Shown piece after piece: positions 11,611 through 25,400 of a stretch of DNA of 64,000 nucleotides. The stretch lies in NCBI RefSeq assembly GCF_030272615.1, contig NC_081415.1, positions 268,015,425 through 268,079,424 of the forward strand. Reading direction: 5' to 3'. The notes under the pieces are model-generated. The model saw only the letters and a list, made by a program, of their open reading frames with translations. It searched no databases and was not told the origin of the DNA. The position numbers and the translations under genes are program-made. This DNA is from Cryptomeria japonica. Lineage: Eukaryota; Streptophyta; Pinopsida; Cupressales; Cupressaceae. Each line of letters starts with the position of its first letter. Position 1 is the first letter of the stretch.

Positions 11611-11686
11611 ATCATACCAATCTTAGACACGAGATTAACTTCTTGGGATACAATAAGTTTTCCTATATAGAATATCAAGTGGGAAA

Positions 11687-12540
11687 ATGTTAAAATTAGT
11701 GTTCAATTCACCTACAATGAGTTCTAGATAAGGCTTCCGGTGTAAAAAGTTGGACTTTGTTCTACATCAACGTTGCCAATTGTTTGATAAACTAGTATAC
11801 AATTGTAGTGAGTTGTGAAATGTTGTAGTTTAGCATGGAGACTTGTAAAAGTTCGGTGTTGCTATGTTCCTAATTGCAAGTCATTTGGAGAACCCACAAC
11901 TGCATAATTGTAGATATGTCACTATAAATGTGTAACAATGTAGATGGACTTGTCATGTTGTTGGAGTACATGTGGTGATAACCAAGAGCATGATGATGTT
12001 TTGAGGGATGCCTAGAGGTACCACAAGCAACTATGGTTCATCAAAATTTTGTCTTTACTACCAGAAGCCAAGGGCAATTTTTAGCCATAGCATAGGAAAG
12101 TATTATGCAGTTTAGGAGAAGTGGGTCAATAACCATTGACCAAGTGAGTGACTTCAACTTTTTATATGTTGTGGTCATCCATATGAAGAAGTTGTTACAT
12201 GTTATGTGTGGTATGCTAGTGTCATGAGATGTTTGTGTGATTGTTGGTATTCTATGTGGTATTTAGACAATTAAACTATTGGAATTCCTTGTTAGATGAT
12301 TCGACTGATATATTTATCTATTCTTACGCGTGCCAAGGTTGGACATATGTGGTTGAATTTTGAAGGTGTGAAATCTTGGTTGGGAGTTGTATGTTGTTAC
12401 AAATTGAGACTATGTATAAAAGAGACCTATTGTATTGGATGTAATTTCCTAAATAATACAATTTTGAATGTCCTTTTGTTGGTTTTTTTTATCCCACAAA
12501 GTTATTTCACATAAATCCATGTCTCATTTGTATTGTGTAA
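11687..12540 (+). mobile_element. Probable 3' LTR of the copia element
   Basis: A purine tract 'aagtgggaaaa' precedes TGTTAAAATTAGTG at 11687, the usual polypurine-tract/LTR-start arrangement downstream of copia RNase H. The LTR-type blocks at 2790-3388 and 10160-10560 are diverged copies. The 3' boundary was not determined. Confidence 0.55.
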
Positions 12541-14000
12541 TGTTTACTTTTAAAAATGCCCCAGTTTTTCCTTTAAAATCACAACTCCAAGTAAAACAAG
12601 AAATGGAGTAGAGTTAGTGATATCATTTACCAACTTAAATTGTTAAACAAGATAGATCCTGGTTGAGACTCTACAATCATGTTAGATAATCATTGAAAGC
12701 ATAATCCATAGATTAAATCTTTTCTACTTGGGTTAGGAACATTATCTTAATCATATTATATATCTAATTCATTAATGGAGTTCAACCATAAAGGGTTTAG
12801 GATAAGGAGGCATGGTAGGGTGCCTGAATCGATCCTCTATGCTAGGCCCAAGAGCGGATATACCATCCCTCTTGGCCTCATGTGGCCTTTTACCATCCAA
12901 ATAAGGGGGTGTACCTAGTGAGGAATGCCATAGTAGTTCTCCCTCTTCTTGCCACCCTTATTCTCCTCCCTATGATTGGGACTCCTTAACCCAATATTCA
13001 ACCATGGTAGAATTTTGAGGGGAAACTACAATAGGGTGCCCAAAGTATCCTTCCATTCTAAGCCCAAGGGCGGGGCACACCTTTTATCCCCTTGGCCTCA
13101 TGGGACTATTAGTCATCCACCATGAGGTGGTGTGCTCGAAAGAGGACCTTCTAACAGTCCCCCCTCCTTGTAATCCCTCATTATCCCTATTATGGTTGTT
13201 TGCAACATTTAAAGATATATACGAGGAATCCACATTATTGTCTATATTCTATATATAAGAGATTATATAATAATATAATATCATTAGGTTGCATACATGT
13301 CATTCATATGTGAGTAATTATACATAGAATTACATCATGCTGCATACCACAAGAGTTACTTTCTGCTATATGGATTGAACCTTAGTTTTGATTGAAGTAT
13401 GTGCTTGAGATGCTTGATCTTGATCTATCCTTCTTAGATTGATTCACTTGATCACCGATTCTCTTTTTGATTCTTTATTTAATTGTTTTTCCCTTGATCC
13501 CTTCTCCCCATTGTGGTCTTCTCCATTTAATTTCTTAATGTTTCTATGAGGAGAGATGTCTCTTGTGATAGTCTTGAAAACGACTATGCAAAAAATTTGA
13601 TGTCCCTATCAAAATTTTAGTCATTTTTGAATTTATGGTGCTCTCTGTTCATACCCTCAAGGCTTAGGGTTTAAGGTCTATGTGTTTCCGAACAAATATT
13701 TTGTTAAAAACCCACAGCTTGTTATGTTTCTTCATTTACCTTTTTCACTTAAAGGTGAGGGTCTTTTTCATCGTCGAAGTTCCTAGGCGTTATATCTTTT
13801 GTCGGCCTTTTTAAATTTTCCTAAGTCTGTGTCCTTTTCCAATGGTCAGGCCCCCTTAATATTTTAACGGGTGTTATTTTCCTAAGTCCAGCCTAAATAT
13901 TCCAGCTGTCTATGATTAATTATCGAGCAACTAAAAGTTCCATAATTTTGCACGTGCATCAAGTGGACAACGATGTTTTAACCCAAGCAAATAGATGCAC
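12541..14000. repeat. Unassigned sequence with two diverged ~220 bp direct repeats
   Basis: About 12795-12990 and 13015-13195 share 'tagggtgcc', 'taggcccaag.gcgg' and 'cttggcctcatg', followed by a GGTG(T)GCT-type tail and pyrimidine-rich sequence ending in 'cccttattc/ccctcatt'. They look like diverged copies of one repeat. No coding sequence is supported in the rest of the stretch. Confidence 0.5.
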
Positions 14001-15300
14001 AAAGGTTAGCGGTTAGTGTTAAGTGGTTGTTGTAGCTGGCTTGCAAAGAGTGAACAGATTGGACGACCTTCGCAGTCCCGCAAAGGAAGATGCAAGGAAG
14101 TTAAGGATCGTGGCATCACGAGATGATGCCACGTGTCCCAGGCAGGCTAAGAAAGTTCGATAGTGGGCCCGTTGACAAAATGGAGTTAGAAGGTGATGTG
14201 GCCGTGTTTTGTCAAGTTTTTCGATGGGCCCATTCGCCACGTTGGAAGGTCGATGTCAGATTGACCGATGGTGATCGTATGATGCGCTAGGCTGGATAAG
14301 ATCTACGGTGTAAACTCAGAACATATTTCGACAAAGGGATTAAGGCTGCCTACTCATCATCCGTGTGGGAAAATAAAGGCAGAAATAATTGAGCTTGTCG
14401 ATATGGGATAAAGGAAGACAAGTCGAGACACGTGGATGCCGACTGATTTTCAAAAGACCCATTCTAAAGGCTGTTTTACGGGTCGAAATGAATTGGCAAG
14501 CAATGTTGGCAATTTTCAGAGAGCTGTCTCAGCAGGTCTCATTGCCACGACAACAAGAAGTTGAGATTTTTCAAAGGCATAAGGGGATAGGGATTATTTT
14601 TGAGTTGGCGATGAAATGATCAGGAACCTGTCAACAAGATCATAGGTTGCGTACTATCAGGGATTCTCACAGTAAGGTAAGAACCAAGAAACTGTCTCTG
14701 AGAAAATTTCAAAAGATAAGGACTCAATATCCAAAAAGGAGATTCTGAAGCAGAAATTTTGCAGTCAAGAAAATAATGTGATCAAAATAAAATCGTTCAC
14801 GTAAGGTGAGCTTTGTCAGAGGGCAGCGGATTGATAGTCTGAATCTGACAGTGTCTTGAATCTGATGGATATGATTTCTCGAGTCCATTTGCTGGCAGGA
14901 TGAGTAGAAAGCATTGAAGTGATGATTTTTTTGCATGCATGAGCATCGCCAAGTGAAGTAAGTTTGATTATAAATAGAGCTAGGTGGTGTCTTCAGTTGG
15001 TAGAAAGAATATAAACCTCATTATTTTCTAAGAAGGTTTAAAAAATGATGGTTTTTGAGCAGTATCATGCTAGGAGTTACAATGAGCTCTATGACACCGG
15101 ATGGAAATCTTTTTTGAGTGAGTATGCTTATAGTCAGTGGAACCTTGAAAGTGGGGAGGATAGTCAGTGGAGGCTTGAAATTCATTTTTCATCTGAAAAA
15201 GCCCTACATGACACATCCTCTGTTTTTCCTCTACCACTAGTTGGCAGGAGGTTATAGGAAGTGTCTCACAAAGGGCCATGAGTAGGATAGGATTGGGGTG
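14001..15300 (+). other. LTR/promoter-like sequence, unassigned
   Basis: A TATA-like 'gattataaatagagc' lies near 14966. The less AT-rich upstream sequence resembles an LTR U3. An open frame of 70 codons starts at 15045, but I do not recognise its product and neighbouring frames are equally open. It may be the start of an old LTR element; no terminal repeat pair was found. Confidence 0.25.
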
Positions 15301-18300
15301 AAGGCAACAGCTAGTCATCTCTACAATGGCATGCAACCTGCAACCCCTTCTTCTCCTATTATGTTCCTCTGGGAGCCCCTTTTCCCACTTTCTTTGATCC
15401 TGGGCATGAAGATTGAAGCTCCTCCTCTAGTTTAGGGGCGATTTTTCTTCTTGTCGGGATCTAAGTTCCCTTCCTGAAGGGAAATTCTCTATAGAACAAA
15501 AAGACACATCTCACGGTCCATTTGGAAGCATCAAGGGGGATAGTGGCACAACTCAAAAAGTTTTGTTTCTACCAAAATGCAATTAGGAATTTTGGTTCTA
15601 CCTCATCATGAATGCTAGTGTGGATAGTCTTTTGGGAGACTATGAAGAATGTTTTTGTAATAAAATCACAAGCGGTCTTGTGGGTTTGTGACAGGTGTCT
15701 CCTCTGGCCCAAAGCTTGTTTGCTCCCTTGTTGCTATAAAAGGGAATTCAAGGCCATGAGACGGGGTCAAGAAATTTGGTCCAAATTTTGGTTCCAAATC
15801 CTTGGTCATGTATAGTGAGTCTAGGTGAAATGAGCAAGCGTGTAAAAGTCATTTACAGAGCAAATAAAAGTGTCTGGTGTCATATTTTATGTAGGTTCTT
15901 GAAGGAGTTATATGTAAAATATTGTGTAATAGAAAGTAGTAGATTAAATAAATGAAAATATGTTTCAAATCCATTTTCTCCAATGTGTAATTCTGTCATG
16001 TTTTGAGTGAGTAGAATCAAAGGTTTTCTCATTCATTGCACTGTTATGGTGTATGTATTTTCTGTTCCTGCTTTGATCTAAGGGGTCAATTAAAATGCTT
16101 GGGTAGAATTACAGAGTGATAGGGCTTATGCAGGGATTCAGGTAAGCATTTTGGGTTTAGATAATACATATGAGAAATATTGCAAGGCAATATTTTCTTA
16201 GATCTCATGCTATTTAGATAAAACTCTGTTACATTTTCATTTTATGTCTTACAAATTCAGTTGCCCAATGGATAAGGCACTGGTCACGGCTAGTAAATGT
16301 CTTTTATGTCAGTTTTGTGCTCAAAATTTACCGACATCTTGCTATGAATTTGCTAAATATCAGAATATCTTTTATTTATGTGTTTATCACTGTTTACTGA
16401 AGATATCTCATGCTCCAAAGACGGTTGAGGATCACTGAGAACTTGCCATTCTGTAGCATTCTCCCCATTTGTTGAGCCCCTTTTGAATGAGATTATCTGC
16501 TTTGTTTCAACGTCATTCGCAGGCACGGTGCAGAGATTGTGAATGTGTTAAGTGGATCTCCCTCCCGGGTTTTGCAGAGCCCAAAGCGCAGAAGGGTTTG
16601 ATATACCCTTGCCAGTTGCTCCAAGCCCAGGAAACTGCCAACGATTGGAGTTGGCTTCTCCATAGGTAGTGGAATGATCAGCTCGGTTTCTGCCTTCTTG
16701 CAGTGTAAACCTCGTTCTGGGGAACCAACTTCTTGGTTGTGCTGCTCTTTAGGCAATGGACATGTTTCTTCAATTGCTGCCCTTTGTTAATCGCATGTTA
16801 GTAATTTATTGCCGTTATTTCCTTAATATTAATCTTTGCTCCTTCTAAGATAGAATTGCTGTCTAATCAGTACAGGGGTCCGTGCTTAATGCAGCTTTAT
16901 AAAGAATAAGATCGCTGCTTAATGAATAATGAGGTTACTTTTTCTTATCGCCTTTTCTGCTCTTTAATCATTACAACAAATAGCTGCCTTGATGAACATT
17001 AATTCATTGTTCCTTAATTGACACATTGATAAAGTCTCTCCTTAATAAAGTCTTTGACCAAGTTTGTATAGTGGTTGCTTTGTTAATCACCTTATGCATC
17101 AATGCAGGGTTAGTTTATTTGATAGGGTGGGCTCTGTCTTAGAATCACACAAAATTGTGAAGTCTTAAATGCAGCAATTTTCTCAATTTATTTATTTATT
17201 TCTGATGTGGTAGTGAATATTATTATAATATCCATTATAACATGATCAGGGGCATGACATATTGCGTCATGTGCTTTCTTTAATGTTGCTCAATCACATT
17301 GTATAACAAACACAATTGTTTTGATCACATAATCTTAAGGTGTTCCAATATCCTATTATATCAATCATCTGTATCAGGTATTTATTCCTGTTACACCAAG
17401 TTTTGAGGACAGGGAAAGTAAAGGATGGGGGGATTGTTTTTGGGATGGATCTTTGGGAGGCCATCGTTTAGGGTCAACTATTAAACAATGGAAAAAATAT
17501 AAAAATATAGGAAATTTCACAAATTCATATGGTAAGGCATTCATCTCTATGTTATAGAACCTTGTTACTTAATTTAGAGCTCAATTGAAAATTTAACAAA
17601 ATTTCATTGCTTTTGTTGTGAAAATTTGTATATATTAATTTATATATCTACTATTTTTTGTAATTATATAACTTCTAGGTCTACCCGGATAGCCAAGTTA
17701 TTAAAACAATATCCCTTTTTATACTAGAAAGTAGAAAGGTTAAGAAGGGAATTCGAAACATAATAGCAGCTATACGAATGCTTTTAACCTTTTACAGATG
17801 GCTTATTTCAGGTTTCCATTTGCTGATCTTGAGTCCTAACAGACAATGTATCAGCTGCAAGATAGAAATCAACCATGCCTTTGTCTTCATAGCATGTAAA
17901 TAACTGTATAGAAGAATCATATAACATTATGTCAAAAACTGCTGTACAACTGGCCTCACAGAATGAACAAGAAATCCATTGAAATCGTTCACAAAGGTGT
18001 TTTGTCTATCATAATTAAAAATGTTCTACTTTCCAATAATCAGAAAAAAATAATTGTATGTTCCATATTTAAATTTTTTTATGTATGGATGTATGTATAT
18101 CTTCGACCTTTATTGAGATGTAACTGCATCAAGAATTTGCATATGGAAAGGCTAAAACTTAAATAGTTAAAAACAAAACACATGAGCCGATAGCAGCTCC
18201 ACTTGTGCTTTTAAAGTGACCTAATATCTGTTTTGTTGATCTCGTTTCCTTGCAGCCAACTTAGCAGCTACTAGCTCTTTATTTAATGACAAAAAATAGA

Positions 18301-18420
18301 AAGGTAGCTTTGCTTGAGTTTTCTTTAACTGGTCATCAATAGTATAAACTGCAGGTTAAGGTTAAGAGTCTATAAAGCAATCAGAACTGAGTATACCAAA
18401 ATTATTTATTTATTTTTTGA
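15301..18420. other. Noncoding, probably old retroelement sequence
   Basis: No coding domain is seen. A purine-rich run near 17410-17440 ('gacagggaaagtaaaggatg') resembles sequence at the 3' edge of LTR elements. No exon 1 for the translocator could be recognised here. Confidence 0.3.
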
Positions 18421-18690
18421 TATTATTTTCTTCGAGCGCTGGGCTGTAGGCTCTGGGTGGCTGTCCCCAGGACAGTCTGGGGATGTCTAGGCATCCCTGG
18501 GATGTCCTGGAGGTGGCTGGGAGTCCCCTTGCATTTCATAGCTTTTTTTGTCATATTGTGGACATTTCCTACTTTTTTTTTGAATGTAGGGGATTTTGTG
18601 GGGATGTTTCTTATCCACCCTGGTGTACCTGAAATGTTTCCAGCGGGGATGGGGTCAAAAAACATAGCGGACACATCCCGGGGTACATAG
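18421..18690. repeat. GC-rich tract with repeated GGGATG/CATCCC motifs
   Basis: This stands out from AT-rich surroundings and repeats 'ggggatgt' and inverted 'catccc' (for example 'ggatgtctaggcatccc'). The style matches the subterminal repeats of hAT-2. Clear terminal repeats and a target duplication were not found, so the MITE interpretation is tentative. Confidence 0.35.
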
Positions 18691-19306
18691 ATTAATTCCT
18701 TATCAATAGACTGTTGTAGCAAACAGTCAAACCAGAAACTCTGTGGGAAAAATAATGGAGAAAATGTGCCAAAAGTTCAGTACCCCTAGGGTGCACAGAA
18801 AACTTCGAAAACCCTAGTTGAGAGTAGTTTTTGTTGTCATATTGTTAGTTTCAAACTGTATTTCTGATTTGTTTAAAAGTTCAAAGAATCAGTGATGATT
18901 GTAGCTTTTTCATTTGTATTTAGTCAATCATAGCTCCTTTTCTAAGTTGGAGGATCTTAGTTTCTTTTGGCTTCATTTTCAATTGTCATTTAGGTTTATT
19001 GATTGAATTGCGTTTAAATCCACCTTTTCTAATTTTCATCTAAGAAATTTAATAGGCACTGAATCTTGTACTCAAATATCTTTTTTGGGTTCAAGAGAGC
19101 AAAGCACGTAGAATCTGCCTTAAAACAAATGTTACATCATATGCCTTGTATATGACAATTATTCTGTCAGTGAAAACCTTTTCAATGGTTTTATGATGGT
19201 TGATGGACTTAATAGGTAACATAAAAAAATGTTTTAACTGTGAAGATGTTTGTAACAATTGCAGATTAAGAAGGGATTTATTGACTTTAACATTTTCATG
19301 TTGCAG
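18691..19306. other. Intronic or upstream sequence of the translocator
   Basis: Nothing codes here. It ends in a 3' splice acceptor 'catgttgcag' at 19297-19306. Confidence 0.5.
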
Positions 19307-19414
19307 TGGGTATTGTCTTCAAAGGAAATTGGTTTCCCATATCCATTGGGCTTGACACTATTGCACATGGTGTTTTCTTCCATCCTTTGCTTTATTGTTG
19401 TCAAAGTTTTGAAG
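19307..19414 (+). CDS. Translocator exon 2
   Basis: Acceptor ttgcag at 19301-19306, donor gtatgt at 19415. It is 36 codons in phase 0, from WVLSSKEIG to VVKVLK, covering the end of the first helix region. Confidence 0.9.
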
Positions 19415-22400
19415 GTATGTATTCTGGCTAGTTTGTAATTCGGACAGAAATTCATAACAAAGATTGGCAGTTAAAATTCTGTAAGGAGTTGTCTTAATCC
19501 TCTCGGGAACTTCTGATATTTTATATCTTGGTTACACAGTAGAAGTTTTTGTTTGCTGTAGTATGTCCATGTTCTGAAGTGAACCTGTACACACCAAGTT
19601 TCAAGATTGAATAACTGTTCTTTATGGATCCTTGCAGATTGTCAAGCTCCAAGATGGAATGACACCAGAAATGTGTGTATCATCAAACTCAAAATTTTTA
19701 GTGAATATGATCAGATGATTGTTTATTTTCTGTTTATGGTTATCACTGTCTAGAAGAGTTTTATTGCATTGTTTCAAACCTTTGCAGTGAATGTTGCCAG
19801 TGAGCAAAGAATCTGCTTTATGTACCTTATTGTTTTTAAAAATTTAATGCTTATACATTTCTTAACACATTTACATGTTTAATAATCAAGTCTTATATGA
19901 TTTTTGCATAAATGCTAAGTTGCCATTTTGCTGGCATCCATGCTCTGATCTGTCTGGTTCGAAATGGATTTGTGGCGCAGTTTGGCACAAGCACAAAATC
20001 ATGTAGGAAGTGTCCAAAACATTGGGGGTTGATGCTGGACAAACTTTGGTGAACCTGAAATGAACCAGGCTGAACCATGATGAACCCATTTGAACTTTGA
20101 TGCATCAGATTTGTTTGTTTGCTTTTATTTAATAATTTTTCACATTTGGTGTTAACTCTGAAACATCAAAACAAATCCCTAACCATAAAAGTGCTATCTA
20201 AACAATTATAAACACAATTATAGTCATTTTACCTCATTTTCATTGCAAAAGACAAATTGTCAAACTTTCATTTTTGTTTGTCATTACACACACAGAGCTG
20301 AAGATTAAAAGTTTTATTTATTTATTTTATTTTAGTTTAGTTTTACAAGCAAACTCTCTGGTTTTTCTTTCAACTATTAAACTATTTAAATATGTGTGTG
20401 TGTGTGCGTGTCTGTATATATAGATATATATATTTGTATTTACACATATACATATCCATACATAAATACATACATAAAGAGTGCCACGTAGGGGTCATGC
20501 CCCTATGTAGTCATAACCCTTCACCAACATACATAACCAATAATATCGATGCTTTCTGTGGAACATAATCAATAACCGTGGCAATTATATGATATAGCAA
20601 GCAGTTGATAATTAATCTATTCATCAGTTATTATTTGACAGAATCAAATATACATATCAGCGATCACCGTGAAAGTCTGTCCTTACTATATAGCATTATT
20701 CTTATTGTATTCTCAGATCAAATCTGAGATTATCTTTAAGAAAGAATATCTGAAGACCGTGATAAAATCTGAAAGTAAATATCAGATATACATTGAGATT
20801 AAAGACTATTGTTTTTCTCTATCACTGATCTATATTCCTTAACAACAATGATAGCATGTAAAATGTGGTTTACCAACATTCTTTCCATCCATGCTAATCT
20901 TGGAATTTAGTTGCCTGTTACATTTAATTTTTGTGTGTGCTATAATGGCCTTTTCTTCTTCCAATCTAGTTTCCTCTCTATTTTGCACTCAATTTTCTTT
21001 CTACAATGAGTAGCCCAAAATCTTCTTGAAATCCTTGGTTGTTGCTGCAAGTAGAAATTTTTTAACCTTTCATAAGCTTTAGACAGACTGTTTCACAGAT
21101 TGTTTATCATCTATTGTTTCACCTGCCTCATCAAGCTGACCTTGAATGCCCTTCAATTTTTGTACATGATGACTTGGTGATCTACTTTCTTTTAACTTCA
21201 AACTCAAAAGCATTAACTTGTTCTTTAGATATTGTTAGCATTTAAATTTACCCTTTTTAGGACTGAAATGAAATGTGCAAGGACAAACCTTTCTTCAAAC
21301 TAGAAGGGGAAGCTCCCTTGGAACTAAAATATAAACTAGACCTTAGAACTTAAGAGCACAACTTCTTGCTTTCTACAATAATTACAAGTTAAATCTCCAG
21401 GTTTTGAGCACGTGTTGCAAGCAAACTAAAAGAATTGCCTATCTTTTGGTTCTTGGGTATGGGCACAAGGCTAATCAGCACTTCCATACACAAATGAGAG
21501 ATTTTATATCTTTTTGATCAACATGAATGAGTTAATATATGATAGTTAACACACATTTTTTCTTTCTGTTGAAAAGAAGAGGTCAGAAAGATGTTGAGGG
21601 CCATCTGATTGATGTTGAAGTTTACTTGAAGTCCCTTGATCTGCATTTGAAACTGCCCATAGCTATGTAAGCCTTTGCATTTCTGGACAATTTCTTCCAT
21701 CATGTCTATTAGTCTCATGGAATCTTCAGTAAGTACAAACTGGGGGAAGTGCTTCCAAAGCTGGTCTTGTCAATAGAGCAAGCAAACAAGACCTGTTATT
21801 ATAAGGAGGACGGTTTTTCCTTCGTGGAAGTGAAGGATACTGTTGAACTGGAATATTTTGGGGTAACTGTATTTGTGACATTACATCATTTACAACCTTA
21901 TGCAAGAAAGGACCAGCAAAACTTTAAATGACAGACTTGATTGAGTCCTTCATTATTATGCTTCTTGTAATTATCTGTTATCTTCCACACACTGACAAGA
22001 GATTCTATATCTTTTGATTGACATGAACCGCCTAATCTATGACAGCTAACACATTCATTCTTCCCAGCTAAAAGTAGACCAAAAAAAATTACTACAACAT
22101 AAGAATTGAATTGAATAAAAAATGATAGATAGGACCCAATAAATTGAATGTTGGAAATTGCATACAAAGCTACAAAACCTATGTTAATGAAAACTAGAAT
22201 ACAAATCTTGGATCAATCGCTAATTCTTAATTCAATATACCAAATCGACACACGAGATGACACTTAAAAATTCAAAAGCTATTGCTTGATTTATTTTAAA
22301 TAAATTAAGATGATTATTGATATATATGCACTTATGTTTGTTGTTGAATCCCTAACCCTAATAGAAATAATTGGTCTTGTGAATTATATTTCGGATGTTG

Positions 22401-25400
22401 TTTAACATGATTGTAGGATCTAAACCAAGATTGATCTTGATAAAGACATTTTATTGGTTGAGATATAATTCTAACTATATTACGTTTCTTATTTTAATTG
22501 AAATTGTGATTTTAGGGCAAGATTTAGGATCATCCCAAAAGGGGACATTACAATAAATACCAGCCAACTACTTCTATGTAGCTACAACATTGTATTTTTT
22601 AAGGGGATCACTTGATGATCCACCTTGTAATTTCAAAGCATTCAGTTTGTTCTTTAAATAAGGAATTCCAGTTGTACTTGAAATGGCATATAAATCAGTC
22701 AACTACTTCCAAGGAGTTACACCTTTTCCTGCATCAACAAGAGAAGGTTCAATACATAGAAACGAGACTCGGACTCAATGCGGACTCGGCAAGGCTGACC
22801 CAACTCAGGACTCAATGCGGAAATCAGTAAGACCTGGCAAAAACTCGACAGGACTCGGCAAAAAAACCAATTTCTAGTGAGTCTTGCCTAGAGCGAGTCC
22901 TGGAGAGTCCCGAGTCCCTAAGACTCGGCTCGGGACTCGCCAGGACTCGGCGAGTCCTAGAAGTATGGTTCAATATCACAACCGTTGGGGTTGATAATAT
23001 ATGGGAGTATTTCAAGGTTTGAGATATGAAATTTGGGTTGCATGTGGCACTCTTTATTTTGTTTAATTAACAATATTTAACACTATTTTTAGCTTTAGAA
23101 GTGCCTTCATCCCCAAATGGCATTGTAAGTTTTAACTAACTTTAGAGACTTGGTTAGGATAGAAAAAGTCATTTGCATTTTAAAGATTATATCAGTTGCT
23201 TGAGAGTTATAAGATTTCGAAGTCAATCATAGTGGTCTGCTCAGGATAAAACTTGCATCAAATGAACACAACTATTTACCTGCTCTACCATATTTAGGAT
23301 CTCATGCAAACATATTTTTTGCAATTTTACCACAATAAAATAAAAATCTAAGTTACTGGTATGGGTTCAGGCATGGGTATGGGTATGAGCATCCGCCATG
23401 TATGAGTGTCCATTTTGGATTCGTCATTAATAGCAGAAGGACTATGATCTGCTCTTGAGATGAACATGCCAAACTCTCTCCTAGCATTTTCCAGCACTTT
23501 CAGATTTGAAAAGAGTCTAGCAAATGCCTGCTTGTACTCAATAGCAACTTTAGTTTCTTTATATGGTGGAGTTCTCCTTGGTAAATTAAATATTGTAGAG
23601 CTATAGTACTTGAGAGATAATGCATATACAAGGAGGTGCAATGGCAACATCATCTTGTTCCAACAATGAAGAATGATTTTTTCCACCCTTTTGAAAAATA
23701 TTTCTTTGGAGTCATTCTCTTTTTGTGCTATTATGACTTTCATGGTGTCCATGCCATCATAGACTTCCCTCAAACATGGTGTATCTATATTAGAAAACCT
23801 GATCAATGGTGTCCATGCCATCATAGACTTCCCTCAAACATGGTGTATCTATATTAGAAAACCTGATCATACTCATGATAGGCTTGATGAAATTCAAGGC
23901 ATTCCACACGATCCCACCAATTGTCATCCAGGATCAATAACTTGACTTTCTGGGTCCTCTTTGAATTTCATTGCTTCCAAACATCACATTGGTTACTAAT
24001 AACCATGGCACTCAATGCCTCTCGCACCTTCAAAAGTCGTCTCATCACAATTGTATGTGATGCAAATTGGGTCTCAACAACCTATGATCATGTAAAAAAT
24101 GTCAGTAACACATTAAAAAATATTATATACATATTAAGCATGGCATAAATAAAATTTACTTTCAACAATACCAACCTCAAGAAACTTCTGAAAATGCCTT
24201 AAGACGTATGGTGCTTTGTCACAAACATTTGGATCTCCTCACCCTTTTAGTATATTTCTTTCACCCACTCTATTTGATTGCCAATTGCTTGCATCGCCAA
24301 GTTAAGGGAGTGTATGGTGCATGGTGTCCTAAACATGTGATCATATCTTTGCTCAACCAAAGCATCTGCAGCCCTGCAAACCTTTGCATTGTTTGTAATG
24401 ATCTGGACAACATTTTCATGACCACCATCTCTATGGACTCAATGAAGATTTTGGAAATAAATTCTGCATCTTTGGTTTGCCCCTCAAGATCAACTGTGTT
24501 GACGTGTTTTTTATGATGATGTCTAACACAAAATAAAGTTATCCAATGGTTACTTTACTCTCTCTTGATCAAAGTTCAATTGTATGCTAAGATTGCAGTA
24601 AGTTCAAACGATTGACTCCAAGGTTCCGGTTATGCAATGAATGTGACTTAGTAGGCTCGATGTGAAATGCTAGTAATCCAAGGGGACTTACGTTTGATCA
24701 TTCTTTCACTTCTTTGTTGCGGCTGGAACTTCATCATCAGATATAGCAATTCCGTGATGCTTCTACTTCAAACGAGTTGAAGTGGAATAAACTGAAATTA
24801 AAGGGAAAAGGGTTAGAAGGATCTAAATCTATTCCTAAGGGCAGTGATATCAATAGATAATGCTTTAGTGGACAAATTCCAAATAAACCAAGCTTTGCTT
24901 CGCCAAGATTAACTACAACTCTGCAGGATCAGGTGCAATCTTCTGAGGATGTTGAAGGATTTTCACATTGAGAAAGTGCATTTGAATACCCAACATGGCA
25001 CAATGCAAACGACTATTCACAATCAAACTTAGCATAAATTTGGGGGTTCAGGCTAACTTTACATTGCATCTTATAATCAACAAGATGCAAAAAGTATGAA
25101 CCATGGAAATTCATCAAACACCATTACATTCTTCATTGAAATCAAAGCACTTTATCTAACAATTGAGAAAATAAAATTCTACTCTAAGTGAGGAAGGTGA
25201 AACCATGCAAGTTCTGAAAAAATAACTTAAGTGGAAACTGTTGTCATTTTATGACACCCTTGGTCCATCAGTGAGAACCGATCAGAGATATGTTCCATGG
25301 ACCAGCGCTGCCCCAAGTTGATCAAAGAGAAAACAATGGAATCATGAAGTGTGAAGTGTTGTCTTGCCGGAACTCCCGAACCCCCAGGTTCCCAAGTTCC

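Larger units (their letters stand above)
19415..22754. other. Intron sequence without a recognised gene
   Basis: Mostly AT-rich. 21500-21600 and 21990-22075 (read on the - strand) are diverged copies of one block (shared 'gatatagaatctct'-like sequence beside a Cys/His-containing translation), so an old repeat is present. A short + frame at 21749-21931 looks protein-like but I cannot assign it. 20020-20100 repeats 'tgaacc' several times. The block ending GGGGACATTACA at 22552 looks like an LTR end. Confidence 0.35.
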
